Assembly (NCBI GenBank): GCA_009780025.1
Contig: WRAV01000011.1
Location: 1-55,223 of the forward strand
Direction: 5' to 3'
Source: Oscillospiraceae bacterium
GTDB lineage: Bacteria; Bacillota; Clostridia; Oscillospirales; Ruminococcaceae
Length of the DNA stretch: 55,223 bases
Shown here: positions 9,144 to 17,994 of the stretch, piece by piece
Numbering within the stretch: position 1 is the stretch's first letter
Layout: each line of letters starts with the position of its first letter
Position numbers and translations under genes: made by a program
Notes under the pieces: model-generated
Database searches by the model: none
Told to the model about the DNA's origin: nothing
Seen by the model: the letters and a program-made list of their open reading frames with translations, nothing else

Positions 9144-10622
9144 TTATTTATCGTTGTCTTCTTTCTTTTCTTTGGCCTTTGTGGTTTTGGGCTTAGCGGC
9201 TGTTTTGCGGGGAGCAGCCTTTTTTTCTTCCTCTGTGTCTTTTGCTTCAGCGGTTTTTTTAGCCGCAGCAGGCTTTTTGGTTGCTGTAGCCTTCGCTTTT
9301 GCTTTAGGAGCCTTTTCGGCAGCAGGTGTTTTATCTTCTTCTACCTCAGTGATGGCCGCATGCTCCCTTATAAAGTCAATCGCCTTATTGCAAGCAATAT
9401 CTGCCCTTACGTCTTTTTCATGCATGGCAGCTTTGGCTTGTGCAACGTCTACCCCGTAGCGCTCGGCCATCTTTTGATACTCAGTTTCTAGGTCTTCGTC
9501 ACTGGCCACAAGGGATTCTTTGACAGCTATTGTTTCCAGGGCTAGGCGCATTTTTACATGACGCTCCGCTTGCTCTTTAAAACCCTCTCTGAAAGCGTCT
9601 TGATCCATACCTGTGTATCCCAGGTATGTCTCGAGGTTCATACCCTGTGATTGCAAGCGGTAGCTAAACTCCTGGGCAAGCTCACCCGCCTTGTTTTGGT
9701 ACATGACCTCCGGTATTTCACCGCGAACTCCTTCGGTGATTATATCCGCTATTTTTGTTTCCATCTCGTCGGTTGCCCTGCGGTCCTTCATTTCTGTAAG
9801 CTTTGTGCGGATATCGGAGCGCAATTCATCAAGGGTGTCGAACTCGCTTACATCTTTTGCAAGCTCATCATCGATTTCAGGCAGCTGTTTCTCACTGATT
9901 TCGTGTAGTTTTACCTTGAAGACGGCTGGCTTGGCCTTTAATTCTTCAGCGTGATACTCTGCAGGGAAAATGACGTTTACATCAAATTCATCACCGGTGC
10001 TGTGCCCGATGATTTGATCTTCAAAGCCAGGTATAAAGGAGTTTGAGCCAAGCTCAAGTTTGTGGCCTTCGGCTTTGCCGCCGGCAAAAGCCACATCATC
10101 GACAAATCCTTCAAAGTCAATGGTCACGGTATCGCCGCTCTGGGCCGGGCGCTCCGCCGCTATGATGCGCGCAGCGCGCTCGCGCATTCTCTCGACTTCG
10201 GCTTCAACTTCGCTTTCTTCCACCACGTACTTGGTTTTGGAGACGGCAATACCCTTGTATTTGCCCAGCTCGATTTCCGGCTTGACGGTAATGGTAGCCT
10301 TGAAGGTAAAGCCCTCTGCCTTTTCAACACTGAGTATTTCTACATCCGTTAGCGCGACTGCCTCAATACCAGACTCTTCGATAGCCTGGTCGTAGGCTTT
10401 GGGGTAGAGGTCGTTGACGGCGTCCTCCAGGAAGATGCCCTCACCATATAGGCGCTCAATCATAGACCGTGGCGCTTTGCCCTTGCGGAATCCCGGTACA
10501 TTAAGCGTCTTTACCTTGCGCTTGTAGACTTTATCAACTGCCTCGCGCAGTTCCTGGGCGTCTACCGCAATCTCCATTTCCACTATGTTTATCTCTTTTT
10601 TCTGGGTGGAAGTGATATTCAT
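9144..10622 (-). CDS. tig: Trigger factor with long Lys/Ala-rich C-terminal tail
   Basis: A 492-residue ribosome-associated chaperone and peptidyl-prolyl isomerase. The N-terminal ribosome-binding signature is [10 protein letters not shown] (about residues 40-50). An FKBP-like domain runs from [11 protein letters not shown] to [11 protein letters not shown] (about 155-245), followed by the C-terminal chaperone arms. Beyond the usual end (about residue 430) lies a roughly 60-residue low-complexity tail of Lys, Ala, Thr, Pro and Glu resembling a histone H1-like tail. The ATG has CAGGAGG upstream. It heads the tig-clpP-clpX unit behind its own promoter. Confidence 0.96.
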   Translation of the reverse strand: MNITSTQKKEINIVEMEIAVDAQELREAVDKVYKRKVKTLNVPGFRKGKAPRSMIERLYGEGIFLEDAVNDLYPKAYDQAIEESGIEAVALTDVEILSVEKAEGFTFKATITVKPEIELGKYKGIAVSKTKYVVEESEVEAEVERMRERAARIIAAERPAQSGDTVTIDFEGFVDDVAFAGGKAEGHKLELGSNSFIPGFEDQIIGHSTGDEFDVNVIFPAEYHAEELKAKPAVFKVKLHEISEKQLPEIDDELAKDVSEFDTLDELRSDIRTKLTEMKDRRATDEMETKIADIITEGVRGEIPEVMYQNKAGELAQEFSYRLQSQGMNLETYLGYTGMDQDAFREGFKEQAERHVKMRLALETIAVKESLVASDEDLETEYQKMAERYGVDVAQAKAAMHEKDVRADIACNKAIDFIREHAAITEVEEDKTPAAEKAPKAKAKATATKKPAAAKKTAEAKDTEEEKKAAPRKTAAKPKTTKAKEKKEDNDK

Positions 10623-10662
10623 TGTCAGTCCTCCTGTTTTCTTCCTCTCTTACAACTAAGAT

Positions 10663-10668
10663 ATTATA
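10663..10668 (-). promoter_or_regulatory. Predicted -10 element for tig-clpP-clpX
   Basis: Minus-strand TATAAT about 40 bases before the tig start; the matching -35 (near TGCGTT) is weak. Confidence 0.4.
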
Positions 10669-10777
10669 CCATATGTTTTTGGAAAACGCACCCTTTTTTT
10701 GCTAAATTGGGAAAAGTTTGTGCAGCTGTCCAGGCCAACGCAAACGCCTGCTTAATCGTGCCCTGTTTTTGGGAGGT

Positions 10778-11845
10778 TTATGCCCAGGGTACGGGTTGGT
10801 CGCTTAGCAGTTGGGCGTAGGGTGTACCGTCATCATCGTGAAGGATTAGGAGGTTAAAGTCGGTTATATGGTCTACGGCCAGCATGAAGTGGTTCGCGTA
10901 GGTGAAGACGCGCACGGTTATATTACCCTGCGATGGGGTGTCCAGGATAAGCATACTTTTGCTTGGGGCGTCAAAGCCTATGCCTAAAATCAAATATCTG
11001 CCGTTGTTAAGGCGCTCCACACGTTCCCAGAATATTCCTTCCGGCATATTTTCGTCATTCCAGTCACTCCATGTATACAGCCCGGCCATTGAGAAATTTT
11101 CGATTCCAAGGTATTTTTTTGCGCCCACCACAATTTCATCATAGGTAAAGCCTTGGTTATCGCGTCCTTCTCCTTCAAAAACATCAAGAAACATGATGGT
11201 TGCTTCTAACGGCGTCCAACCAAGCCAGGTCAATCTGGTGACAAGTGAAAGAATTTGAGACTCAAAATGTGTAGTTCCCGGGCTGCCACGCCCATCGGTG
11301 GTTAGTTTCATACGCCAAATCGAGGGGGTGTTACTTCCCCAATTAAGCCCTATTCCGAGCTCAAGTGTTTGTTTGCCGCTTGGAAGGTATCTGTTGCCAT
11401 TGCTGACGTAAAGTTGCACCGTTACAACATTACACCATGTCCGAGAATGAGTACTCCAATTGCGGTCTGCAAAATCTTCAGTGCAAAAAGACATCTTTGA
11501 GGTCACGCCCTCAAGCAACGTGGGCCACTCGTTTATTGCCGGGCCAACAGCTCCCCAGCCTTCGCCAACAACACCGGGGTACGACTCAACAAACGCTTCA
11601 AACTCCCCGGTGGCAAAGGCGTGTTGCAGCGCGTACAGCATTTCAATATAGTCTTCACTTGTGGGGAAACTTGGTCGGTCATATTCTGGTCCGGGCTCTG
11701 GCACGGACTGTTCGGCAGCTGGCTCCGGTTCTTCAGTTTCTATAACGTGAACGTCATCCGACTCGTGAATTTCTTCAACGGGCACGGTTTGGCAAGCGGA
11801 CAGTAGCACGGCAAATACCGCGAGAATCGACATCATGCGCTTCAT
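10778..11845 (-). CDS. Lipoprotein of unknown function, paralog A
   Basis: A 355-residue protein with a lipoprotein signal (MKRMMSILAVFAVLLSAC, lipobox LSAC, Cys at residue 18), an acidic Pro/Glu linker (about 25-55), then a roughly 300-residue domain I do not recognise. Shared landmarks with the next gene are YIEML-ALQHAFATGEF, a PSGKQTLELG segment, LDTPSQGN and a C-terminal LHDDDGTPYAQLLS-QPV. GGGAG precedes the ATG by about 8 bases. It lies 64 bases after paralog B on the same strand, so the pair is a tandem duplication likely co-transcribed. Expected location is the outer face of the cell membrane. Confidence 0.75.
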   Translation of the reverse strand: MKRMMSILAVFAVLLSACQTVPVEEIHESDDVHVIETEEPEPAAEQSVPEPGPEYDRPSFPTSEDYIEMLYALQHAFATGEFEAFVESYPGVVGEGWGAVGPAINEWPTLLEGVTSKMSFCTEDFADRNWSTHSRTWCNVVTVQLYVSNGNRYLPSGKQTLELGIGLNWGSNTPSIWRMKLTTDGRGSPGTTHFESQILSLVTRLTWLGWTPLEATIMFLDVFEGEGRDNQGFTYDEIVVGAKKYLGIENFSMAGLYTWSDWNDENMPEGIFWERVERLNNGRYLILGIGFDAPSKSMLILDTPSQGNITVRVFTYANHFMLAVDHITDFNLLILHDDDGTPYAQLLSDQPVPWA

Positions 11846-11909
11846 GGACAGTCTCCCTATACTTTGCTCCCTTTATTATCTGCGAGCAAAGCAGGAGATA
11901 ATCCACAGG

Positions 11910-12938
11910 TTAATCTAATTCTACGGGTTGTTCGCTGAGCAGGCGGGCGTATGGCGTGCCGTCGTCATCGTGCAAAACCAGAAAGTTGTAGTCAACGACC
12001 TCTCGTATGCTCAGCAAGAAGTCGTCTGCATAGACAAACGCGCGCACGGTCAAATCCCCCTGCGATGGAGCGTCCAGTATAACCACACTTCTGCGCGGGG
12101 GAAGTTGAGAAGGTGTGTGGCGTTGCACGAATCTTCCATCCTCTCTTTGCTCAACGGCATAGCGATTTTCCCACTCCGACGCTGGTGGAAGGTCTTCGAT
12201 ATCAAAATGTCTTCTGGCGCCCTCGATTATTTCCTCCTCGGTGAATACCCATCTTCTTTCATCGGCAATCGCGCTGAGGAAAAGTATGGTTCTCTCAACA
12301 GGCAGCTCACCCCAGGCAAGGGATAAGCCAACCTGAAGCATTTGCTCTTCAAAAGTTCGCATCTCCGGCCGTATCCAAAGTCCGCTCTGCCGGCCATCAG
12401 TGTTTAACATCATGCTGTGAACCGCGGCATTGGTGTGGGTTTCCCAGTTGCGGAAAAAAGCTAGCTCTAGGGTTTGTTCTCCGCTTGGCAGGTAGCTGTT
12501 TCCGCCAGTAACGTAGAGTTCCACTGTCAGGGTGCGAAGGGTGTCGGTACCGGGAATGTTTAGCATAACATTACCGTAAGACATCTCAGCGGTGATGCCC
12601 TCGAGCAGTGCGGGCCATTCGGTTAGTATTTGACCGTGGCCGCTAAAACTCCATTCATCATCCGGGGCGGGGTGCGTGTCTACAAATGTCCGAAACTCGC
12701 CGGTAGCAAAGGCGTGTTGCAACGCATCCAGCATTTCGATGTAAATGTCCTCAAGTGGGTGGGCTGGTCGCGGGTCTCTTGGCGGTGGTGACGGAGGCAC
12801 AGGCGGCTCCTGCTCATATTCCTCAACAACACCGATGTACTCTAGGTACTCTGGTTCGGGTTCCGCCAAAGCAGGCGCAGCTTGGCAAGCAGCAAGCAGA
12901 ATTATCAGTACAGTAAAAATTAGCAACAGCCACTTCAT
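11910..12938 (-). CDS. Lipoprotein of unknown function, paralog B
   Basis: A 342-residue tandem paralog of the adjacent lipoprotein. The signal MKWLLLIFTVLIILLAAC has a LAAC lipobox, followed by a Pro/Glu-rich linker and a domain with YIEMLDALQHAFATGEF, PSGEQTLELAF, LDAPSQGDLTVRAF and LVLHDDDGTPYARLLSEQPV. The ATG at 12938 was chosen for its GGGAGGAG ribosome site; the frame stays open 13 codons further. It starts 13 bases after the phosphoesterase stop. Confidence 0.75.
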   Translation of the reverse strand: MKWLLLIFTVLIILLAACQAAPALAEPEPEYLEYIGVVEEYEQEPPVPPSPPPRDPRPAHPLEDIYIEMLDALQHAFATGEFRTFVDTHPAPDDEWSFSGHGQILTEWPALLEGITAEMSYGNVMLNIPGTDTLRTLTVELYVTGGNSYLPSGEQTLELAFFRNWETHTNAAVHSMMLNTDGRQSGLWIRPEMRTFEEQMLQVGLSLAWGELPVERTILFLSAIADERRWVFTEEEIIEGARRHFDIEDLPPASEWENRYAVEQREDGRFVQRHTPSQLPPRRSVVILDAPSQGDLTVRAFVYADDFLLSIREVVDYNFLVLHDDDGTPYARLLSEQPVELD

Positions 12939-12951
12939 ATCCGGCTCCTCC

Positions 12952-13641
12952 CTATACCTTAATCTGCAGCGGGTCAAACGATAAATAGTCTGACGCTATC
13001 ATCGAGAACTCGATTCCTCGGTAAGGCCCCCTAACCGCGTGTCTTTGCCCCTGACCGTGGACATGGCCGTACATACAGCGCTTCACCCCATATTTGTGCA
13101 TCAAGTCGATATATGCCTCGAGCGTCTGGCCGGCATAGGTCGGCGGGTAGTGCAAAAACAGGATGGTCTCCCCTTCCCCCGACTCACGACTTTTAAGGGA
13201 AGCCTCTATGCGCATAGCCTCCCTGCGGACTATTTTTTCGTTGTGCGGCTGCCCGTTTTCAAACAGCCACCCTCGAGAGCCGCAGATGTGCAGACCCTCT
13301 ACATAGTAGCTGTTATTGTGCAAAAAGCTAATGGAGCCCAGCTCGTGCTTTTCCAGCGTATCAATCATCTTGCTCAGAGAAGTCCACCAGTAGTCGTGGT
13401 TACCCTTGAGGATGATTTTGCGGCCGGGCAAGTTGTGCAGCAGCCTAAAATCCGGCACAGCCTGGGCAAGGTCCATCCCCCAGGAGGTGTCCCCTGCCAG
13501 CACAACGGTGTCCTGGGGGCCAATTTTGCGCTCCCAGTTCTCGATTAGCTTTTCGGCGTGGTCTTGCCAGCCGTCGAATATGTCCATAGGTTTTTTGGCC
13601 GCCACCGAGAGGTGCAGGTCGCCAATTGCGTATATCGCCAT
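12952..13641 (-). CDS. Calcineurin-like metallophosphoesterase
   Basis: A 229-residue protein with the metallophosphoesterase motifs in order: GDLHL (residues 6-10), VVLAGDTSWG (D and G), LKGNHDYWW (GNHD), and a C-terminal YGHVHGQGQRHA (GHxH). These bind the dinuclear metal centre. The substrate is unknown; relatives are annotated as a serine/threonine phosphatase-like family. The ATG at 13641 has GAGGAG 5 bases upstream. It lies between the flotillin gene and the paired lipoproteins. Confidence 0.85.
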   Translation of the reverse strand: MAIYAIGDLHLSVAAKKPMDIFDGWQDHAEKLIENWERKIGPQDTVVLAGDTSWGMDLAQAVPDFRLLHNLPGRKIILKGNHDYWWTSLSKMIDTLEKHELGSISFLHNNSYYVEGLHICGSRGWLFENGQPHNEKIVRREAMRIEASLKSRESGEGETILFLHYPPTYAGQTLEAYIDLMHKYGVKRCMYGHVHGQGQRHAVRGPYRGIEFSMIASDYLSFDPLQIKV

Positions 13642-13693
13642 AGTTCTCCTCAGTTTAGTTGTTAGAAATTGGGAACTAGAAATAGTAGCAAGG

Positions 13694-13717
13694 GGCGGGT
13701 AGAGAAATCTACCCGCC
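13694..13717 (-). terminator. Perfect 10-bp hairpin between flotillin and phosphoesterase genes
   Basis: GGCGGGTAGA and TCTACCCGCC around a 4-base loop, 15 bases past the flotillin stop. It lacks a T run, so it may act as an mRNA 3'-end stabiliser or a weak terminator. Confidence 0.45.
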
Positions 13718-13731
13718 AGGCCCGCCACTAT

Positions 13732-15318
13732 TTATTCGGTTTCTTTTCCTGAGCCCAGTTTCAGGGCTTCCATACCGTTGACGTCTATTTGCAGCTTTTT
13801 ATTTACCTTGGCGTCGTAAGTGCCGGCTTTCATTACGTCCATGAAATCAAAGCCAAGAGTCTCGCTCATGGTCTCGGTAACGGCTTTGAGCACCCCAGAG
13901 GTGTAACCGGCTACCTCACCTGCCACGTCGACGCCGCCCTCGCCGACGCCACCTACATAGGTAATCTTGCCTATGTTCTTGAGAGGTTCGGCTGCCGCAG
14001 CCACAATTTCGGGGTACTTGCCGATGACCATCTCGAGTTTACCGGCCTCGTTCATCTTAGACAATGCTTCGGCCTTCTTCTCTAGGGCTTCAGCTTCAGC
14101 CAGGCCCTTGCGCCGGATTGCCTCGGCCTCTGCAAGGCCGGTCGCCTCGGTGACTTTGGCTCTGGCTTCACCTTCTTGGGTAATCAACTCTGCCTGCACC
14201 TTAGCCCTTGCTTCACCCTCCAGACGCAGTTTTTCAGCCTCAGCTTGAGCACGCTGCACCTGCTCGAACTTATCCGCTTCCGCCGCGAGCCTGCGCTTTT
14301 CTTTTTCCGCTTCGGCCGGGCGGATTACCATCTCTTGGAGCTCAGCCTGCTTACGCTCGGCCTTGCGTTGGGCAAGCTCAATATTTTTCTGCTCGGACTG
14401 AATTTCAATCTGCACTTGAGCTTCGGCGACTTCCTGCTGGCGCTGTTTTTCCAGAACAATGGCGTCCAGTTCGGTGTTCTTCACTTCCTTAGATGTGATG
14501 TTCTCTTGAATCTTATAGGCCGCGTCGGATCTTGCCCGGCGGGTCTCCTGCTCCTCTTTAAAGGCGAGAACTTTAAGCTCTTTTTCTTTTTCCGCTTCGG
14601 CTATCTGTGTTTCCGCGTCAAGCTGGGCGCGCTTACCCACCTTCATAGCTTCGGCTGTCTTGATCTGACGATTCTTGGCGGCTTCTGCCTCGGCTATAGC
14701 GGCCTCGGACTTTACCTTGGCAATCTGCTCTTTGCCCAGGGCCTCTATGTACCCTTCCTCGTCAGTGATGTCGTTTATGGTGAAAGATTTGAGCTCCAGG
14801 CCCATCTCTTCGAGCTCTTTGCCGCAGACTTCCTGCACTTTTGTGGAGAAGCTCTCGCGGTCGTCATAAATGTCCTCAACGCTCAGGGAGGAGACTATCT
14901 CGCGCAATTTGCCCTTACAGACCTCGGAAGCTTGAGTGCGGATCATCGAAACTGTCTCAGTTTCGTGGGCGCAGCTGAACTGCTGCACAGCCGCCATAAT
15001 CGTGTCTTCGGTGTTCTTAACTTTCAAGACAACGACACCGTCTGCGTTGATAGGCACACCCAGTTTAGTCTTAGTTTGGCGAATTTCGACCGGGAACATG
15101 ATGTTCTCTAGGGTGATAGTGTCCATCCGCTGGAATATAGGGATTACGATGCTGCCGCCGCCAGTTATGACCTTAGGCTTGCCGATGCCCACAATAACGC
15201 CCGCTTTGTCTGAAGACACCTTCTTCCAAGTCGTGCTGATAGCCAGAACGATGATTACCAGCGCCGCAACGACCAACGCGACAACAGTCCCAACCGGCCC
15301 AAAAAGATCCATCAACAT
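13732..15318 (-). CDS. Flotillin-family membrane scaffold protein (YuaG/FloT-like)
   Basis: A 528-residue protein: an N-terminal membrane helix (VGTVVALVVAALVIIVLAI), an SPFH/Band 7 domain (about 35-200), then a long Ala/Glu/Lys-rich coiled coil (about 200-420) with repeated AEAE heptads, and a C-terminal GG-rich end. Flotillins organise membrane microdomains in Firmicutes. GGGAGG precedes the ATG by 8 bases and contains the stop of the preceding NfeD-like gene, so the two are tightly coupled as in yuaF-yuaG. Confidence 0.92.
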   Translation of the reverse strand: MLMDLFGPVGTVVALVVAALVIIVLAISTTWKKVSSDKAGVIVGIGKPKVITGGGSIVIPIFQRMDTITLENIMFPVEIRQTKTKLGVPINADGVVVLKVKNTEDTIMAAVQQFSCAHETETVSMIRTQASEVCKGKLREIVSSLSVEDIYDDRESFSTKVQEVCGKELEEMGLELKSFTINDITDEEGYIEALGKEQIAKVKSEAAIAEAEAAKNRQIKTAEAMKVGKRAQLDAETQIAEAEKEKELKVLAFKEEQETRRARSDAAYKIQENITSKEVKNTELDAIVLEKQRQQEVAEAQVQIEIQSEQKNIELAQRKAERKQAELQEMVIRPAEAEKEKRRLAAEADKFEQVQRAQAEAEKLRLEGEARAKVQAELITQEGEARAKVTEATGLAEAEAIRRKGLAEAEALEKKAEALSKMNEAGKLEMVIGKYPEIVAAAAEPLKNIGKITYVGGVGEGGVDVAGEVAGYTSGVLKAVTETMSETLGFDFMDVMKAGTYDAKVNKKLQIDVNGMEALKLGSGKETE

Positions 15319-15323
15319 ACATC

Positions 15324-15980
15324 TTACCTCCCGTTTGCTTTGTTTTCGTTAATCCTGCTTATGTACATCGAAATATAACACAGCTTATTCTCAGCGTCCA
15401 CCTCGGTGATGACCACCTGCTCGCCCGTGGGGATAACCGCTGGCATCTGGTCTTCCAGACATGGGTCGATTTTAGCCCGAAACGAAATTGCCGCGCCGGT
15501 GCTGTCTCGCAGAGAGATTGTGCCCATAGAACCCCTTGCCACACTTAGGGTGACTTCACCGCTTCTGCCACGCAAGTTGTAAAAGGACAAAGCCGAGGCA
15601 TCGTTCTCTTTGAGCCGCTTGATGAGAACTCTGTAGAGCGCCCAATAGAAAAACGCCGCGACTAACGCGCAGCCTGCCAACAGCAGTATTGTTATCGGCA
15701 AGGCGACCATAAGATCCAGAGCTAGGCGACCCAGCGCTCCAAATACCACAAGAAAAAGGCAAAAGCACATGATATTAAAGGGAAAGAGCGCCCTCAACCC
15801 GCCCCCGGCGACCTTGCCTACGTCCACGTCTACATCTACGTCTACATCCGCGCTGCCGCTAAAAATACCACCAAGCCACCCGGCCAACAGGCTGAGCAGC
15901 GGGATGACAAAACCGATAGCAATACTGATGTTAAAAACATAAACCAACACAGACTGGCTGATAAAATTGCCCCCAATCAA
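15324..15980 (-). CDS. NfeD/YuaF-like membrane protein
   Basis: A 218-residue protein with about three membrane helices (near residues 12-35, 65-85 and 90-115) and a C-terminal beta-rich, OB-fold-like NfeD domain (LRGRSGEVTLSVARGSMGTISL onward). Between helices there is a DVDVDVDVDVG run from a 6-base DNA repeat. NfeD proteins partner with flotillins. The only plausible start is TTG at 15980, with no convincing ribosome site; the predicted promoter places the transcript start within about 10-15 bases of it, so translation may be nearly leaderless. Confidence 0.8.
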   Translation of the reverse strand: MIGGNFISQSVLVYVFNISIAIGFVIPLLSLLAGWLGGIFSGSADVDVDVDVDVGKVAGGGLRALFPFNIMCFCLFLVVFGALGRLALDLMVALPITILLLAGCALVAAFFYWALYRVLIKRLKENDASALSFYNLRGRSGEVTLSVARGSMGTISLRDSTGAAISFRAKIDPCLEDQMPAVIPTGEQVVITEVDAENKLCYISMYISRINENKANGR

Positions 15981-15995
15981 CGCGGTTATGTCTTT

Positions 15996-16024
15996 AGTAT
16001 ATCATCATCTGTTATTAAAATCAA
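15996..16024 (-). promoter_or_regulatory. Predicted sigma-A promoter for nfeD-flotillin
   Basis: Minus strand TTGATT, 17-base spacer, TATACT (15996-16001), immediately upstream of the NfeD-like start. Confidence 0.5.
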
Positions 16025-16183
16025 TGTTCAAAGTTGCGGCTACAGCACTACTTTTCTAGGTTTCTCAGCTGGAAAATATAAGCGATCCGCCCAGTAATTT
16101 GGGGTTGGGTTATTTTTCCTTGTTGTTCCAGGAATTACTTCGCCGCTTTTGCATAAAATATGCGTGAAAGGAGTGTTTGAGAA

Positions 16184-16366
16184 ATGAATATAGATACTAA
16201 CAGGCCCAATGAGGGCCAAGGACAGGGCCAAGGTCGCATTCAATGTGGTGTGACCAACTGTGTGTATAACGACAGTCAGAAATACTGCACAGCCAAGCAA
16301 ATCAAGGTAGGCCCTCAATTCGCTTCCTCCTCCGCCGATACTGTCTGCGTTACTTTTAAGCAGTAG
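16184..16366 (+). CDS. DUF1540 domain-containing protein
   Basis: A 60-residue protein with a Gly/Gln-rich start (NEGQGQGQG) and a Cys-containing motif: CGVTNCVYNDSQKYC followed by AKQIKVG and a late Cys in TVCVTF. This four-Cys pattern is the DUF1540 domain, a probable small metal-binding module common in spore-forming Clostridia. AAAGGAG lies about 10 bases before the ATG. It is a single plus-strand gene among minus-strand ones, with its own terminator. Confidence 0.85.
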   Translation: MNIDTNRPNEGQGQGQGRIQCGVTNCVYNDSQKYCTAKQIKVGPQFASSSADTVCVTFKQ

Positions 16367-16412
16367 TATGGGCAGCAAATGCCGGGCTAGCCGGCAAAGC
16401 TCTCCAAGCGGC

Positions 16413-16449
16413 GCCGGTTTCCCCTAGTGGGAGGCCGGCGGATTTTTTT
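16413..16449 (+). terminator. Intrinsic terminator of the DUF1540 gene
   Basis: Stem GCCGGTTTCCC with GGGAGGCCGGC (G-T wobbles) and a short loop, followed by a run of seven T. Confidence 0.85.
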
Positions 16450-16486
16450 GTGGTCGGGCAATCTTTGCGTCAGACTTCTTAAGCGT

Positions 16487-17977
16487 TTACAGTCCCAGTG
16501 TCTCTAGCACCACACGCTCCATCTCTTCTTTCTCGCAGGTCTGCTCAAAGCGGACTGGTAGGCTTTCCAGCTCTGTAATTTGCGGCGGCAGTGGGATTCC
16601 GGCAAGGCTAGAAAGCTCCCGCAGCTGGGCAAACTCATCATCTCCACCGGGCTGTCCGGTGAGCGCGGTCAAGACACTGTCCACAAACTTAAACGGGCTG
16701 GCCGTCGAGGCTATCAGCGTTTTGGTGGCGTCCCCGGTCTTCTCTACGTAATCTCGGTAGACTTTGAGGGCTACGGCGGTATGTGGGTCGCAGAGGTAAT
16801 TGTGGTTTTGGAAGGCACCCTTAATAGTTTCCGCGGTCTCGGTTTCATCACAAAAGTCGCCGTAAAATTCGAACTTGAGCGCATCCAGCATCTGGGCCGG
16901 CAGGGTGTAGACGCCCTCACGTCCCAGTGCAGACATAAAACCGGTTACGGCTGCGTCGTCCTCACCTGTCAGCGCGTGTAGTAGGCGCTCAAGGTTGCTG
17001 GAAACCAGTATATCCATCGACGGTGAGGAGGTCGTGAAGAACTCTCTGCGCTTATCGTACACCCCGGTGCTGATGAAATCGGCCAGGACGTTGTTGCGGT
17101 TTGAGGCACAGATCAGCTTGCCGACTGGCAAACCCATCTTCTTCGCATAGTAGGCAGCCAGGATGTTGCCAAAGTTACCGGTGGGTACAGCGATGTTAAG
17201 CTTTTCGCCCGGTGCGAGTTCTCCGCCCTTTACCAGCTCGCAATAGGCGCTTACATAGTAGACTATTTGCGGCGCAAGTCGGCCCCAGTTGATTGAGTTC
17301 GCACTGGAGAATATAGCGTTTTTAGCGTCCAGCCGCGCCTTGATTTCCAGGTTTGTGAATATCTTTTTGAGGGCGGCTTGGGTGTCGTCGAAGTTGCCGT
17401 GCACCCCACAGACCCCAACGTTTCCGCCCTGCTGTGTAGTCATCTGCAGCTCTTGCACCCTGCTGACGCCATCCCTGGGGTAGAATACCAATATGTTGGT
17501 GCCGGGAGCGTCCTTAAATCCTTCCAGTGCGGCCTTGCCGGTGTCCCCCGATGTTGCCACAAGGATATTTACCGTTTTACCGCCGGCCTCTTTTTGGGCC
17601 GCTTGTGTAACGAGGTATGGCAGCAACTGCAATGCCAAATCTTTAAATGCGCAAGTGGGTCCGTGCCAAAGCTCAAGCATGTAGGTCCCCGGACAAAGGC
17701 TTACAATCGGTGTTACTTTCTCGCTGGCAAAGCCACTGCCGTAAGCGCTGGCGATACTTTGGGCAAGTGCCGACTGATCGAAGTCGTCCAAGAAGTCGCC
17801 CAGGATATTCAGTGCCCGGCCCCGGTAATCCATCTTGGCAAGGACATCCAGACGTGCTGCATCCAGCTTGGGCAATGAAGTCGGCAAATAGAGGCCGCCT
17901 TCCGGGGATATTCCCCGGGCAATGGCCTGAGCAGCCGTAACGCGGACGCCGTTATCTCTTGTGCTGCGATAAATCAT
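16487..17977 (-). CDS. thrC: Threonine synthase
   Basis: A 496-residue PLP enzyme converting O-phosphohomoserine to threonine. The N-terminal YRSTRDNG and the PLP-lysine motif HGPTCAFKDLALQ (Lys near residue 110) are diagnostic, with VATSGDTGKAAL and the phosphate-binding loop VPTGNFGN. Length fits the long (yeast/E. coli-like) class. The ATG at 17977 has AAGGTGAG 7 bases upstream; a GTG four codons earlier is possible. It follows the dipeptidase gene, remote from hom-thrB in this window. Confidence 0.95.
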   Translation of the reverse strand: MIYRSTRDNGVRVTAAQAIARGISPEGGLYLPTSLPKLDAARLDVLAKMDYRGRALNILGDFLDDFDQSALAQSIASAYGSGFASEKVTPIVSLCPGTYMLELWHGPTCAFKDLALQLLPYLVTQAAQKEAGGKTVNILVATSGDTGKAALEGFKDAPGTNILVFYPRDGVSRVQELQMTTQQGGNVGVCGVHGNFDDTQAALKKIFTNLEIKARLDAKNAIFSSANSINWGRLAPQIVYYVSAYCELVKGGELAPGEKLNIAVPTGNFGNILAAYYAKKMGLPVGKLICASNRNNVLADFISTGVYDKRREFFTTSSPSMDILVSSNLERLLHALTGEDDAAVTGFMSALGREGVYTLPAQMLDALKFEFYGDFCDETETAETIKGAFQNHNYLCDPHTAVALKVYRDYVEKTGDATKTLIASTASPFKFVDSVLTALTGQPGGDDEFAQLRELSSLAGIPLPPQITELESLPVRFEQTCEKEEMERVVLETLGL

Positions 17978-17994
17978 CTGTGCACTCACCTTAC

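Noticed and set aside
14176..15111. Long plus-strand open frame (311 codons) opposite the flotillin gene
   Set aside because: It mirrors the Ala/Glu/Lys codon pattern of the flotillin coiled coil and has no ribosome site or family match.
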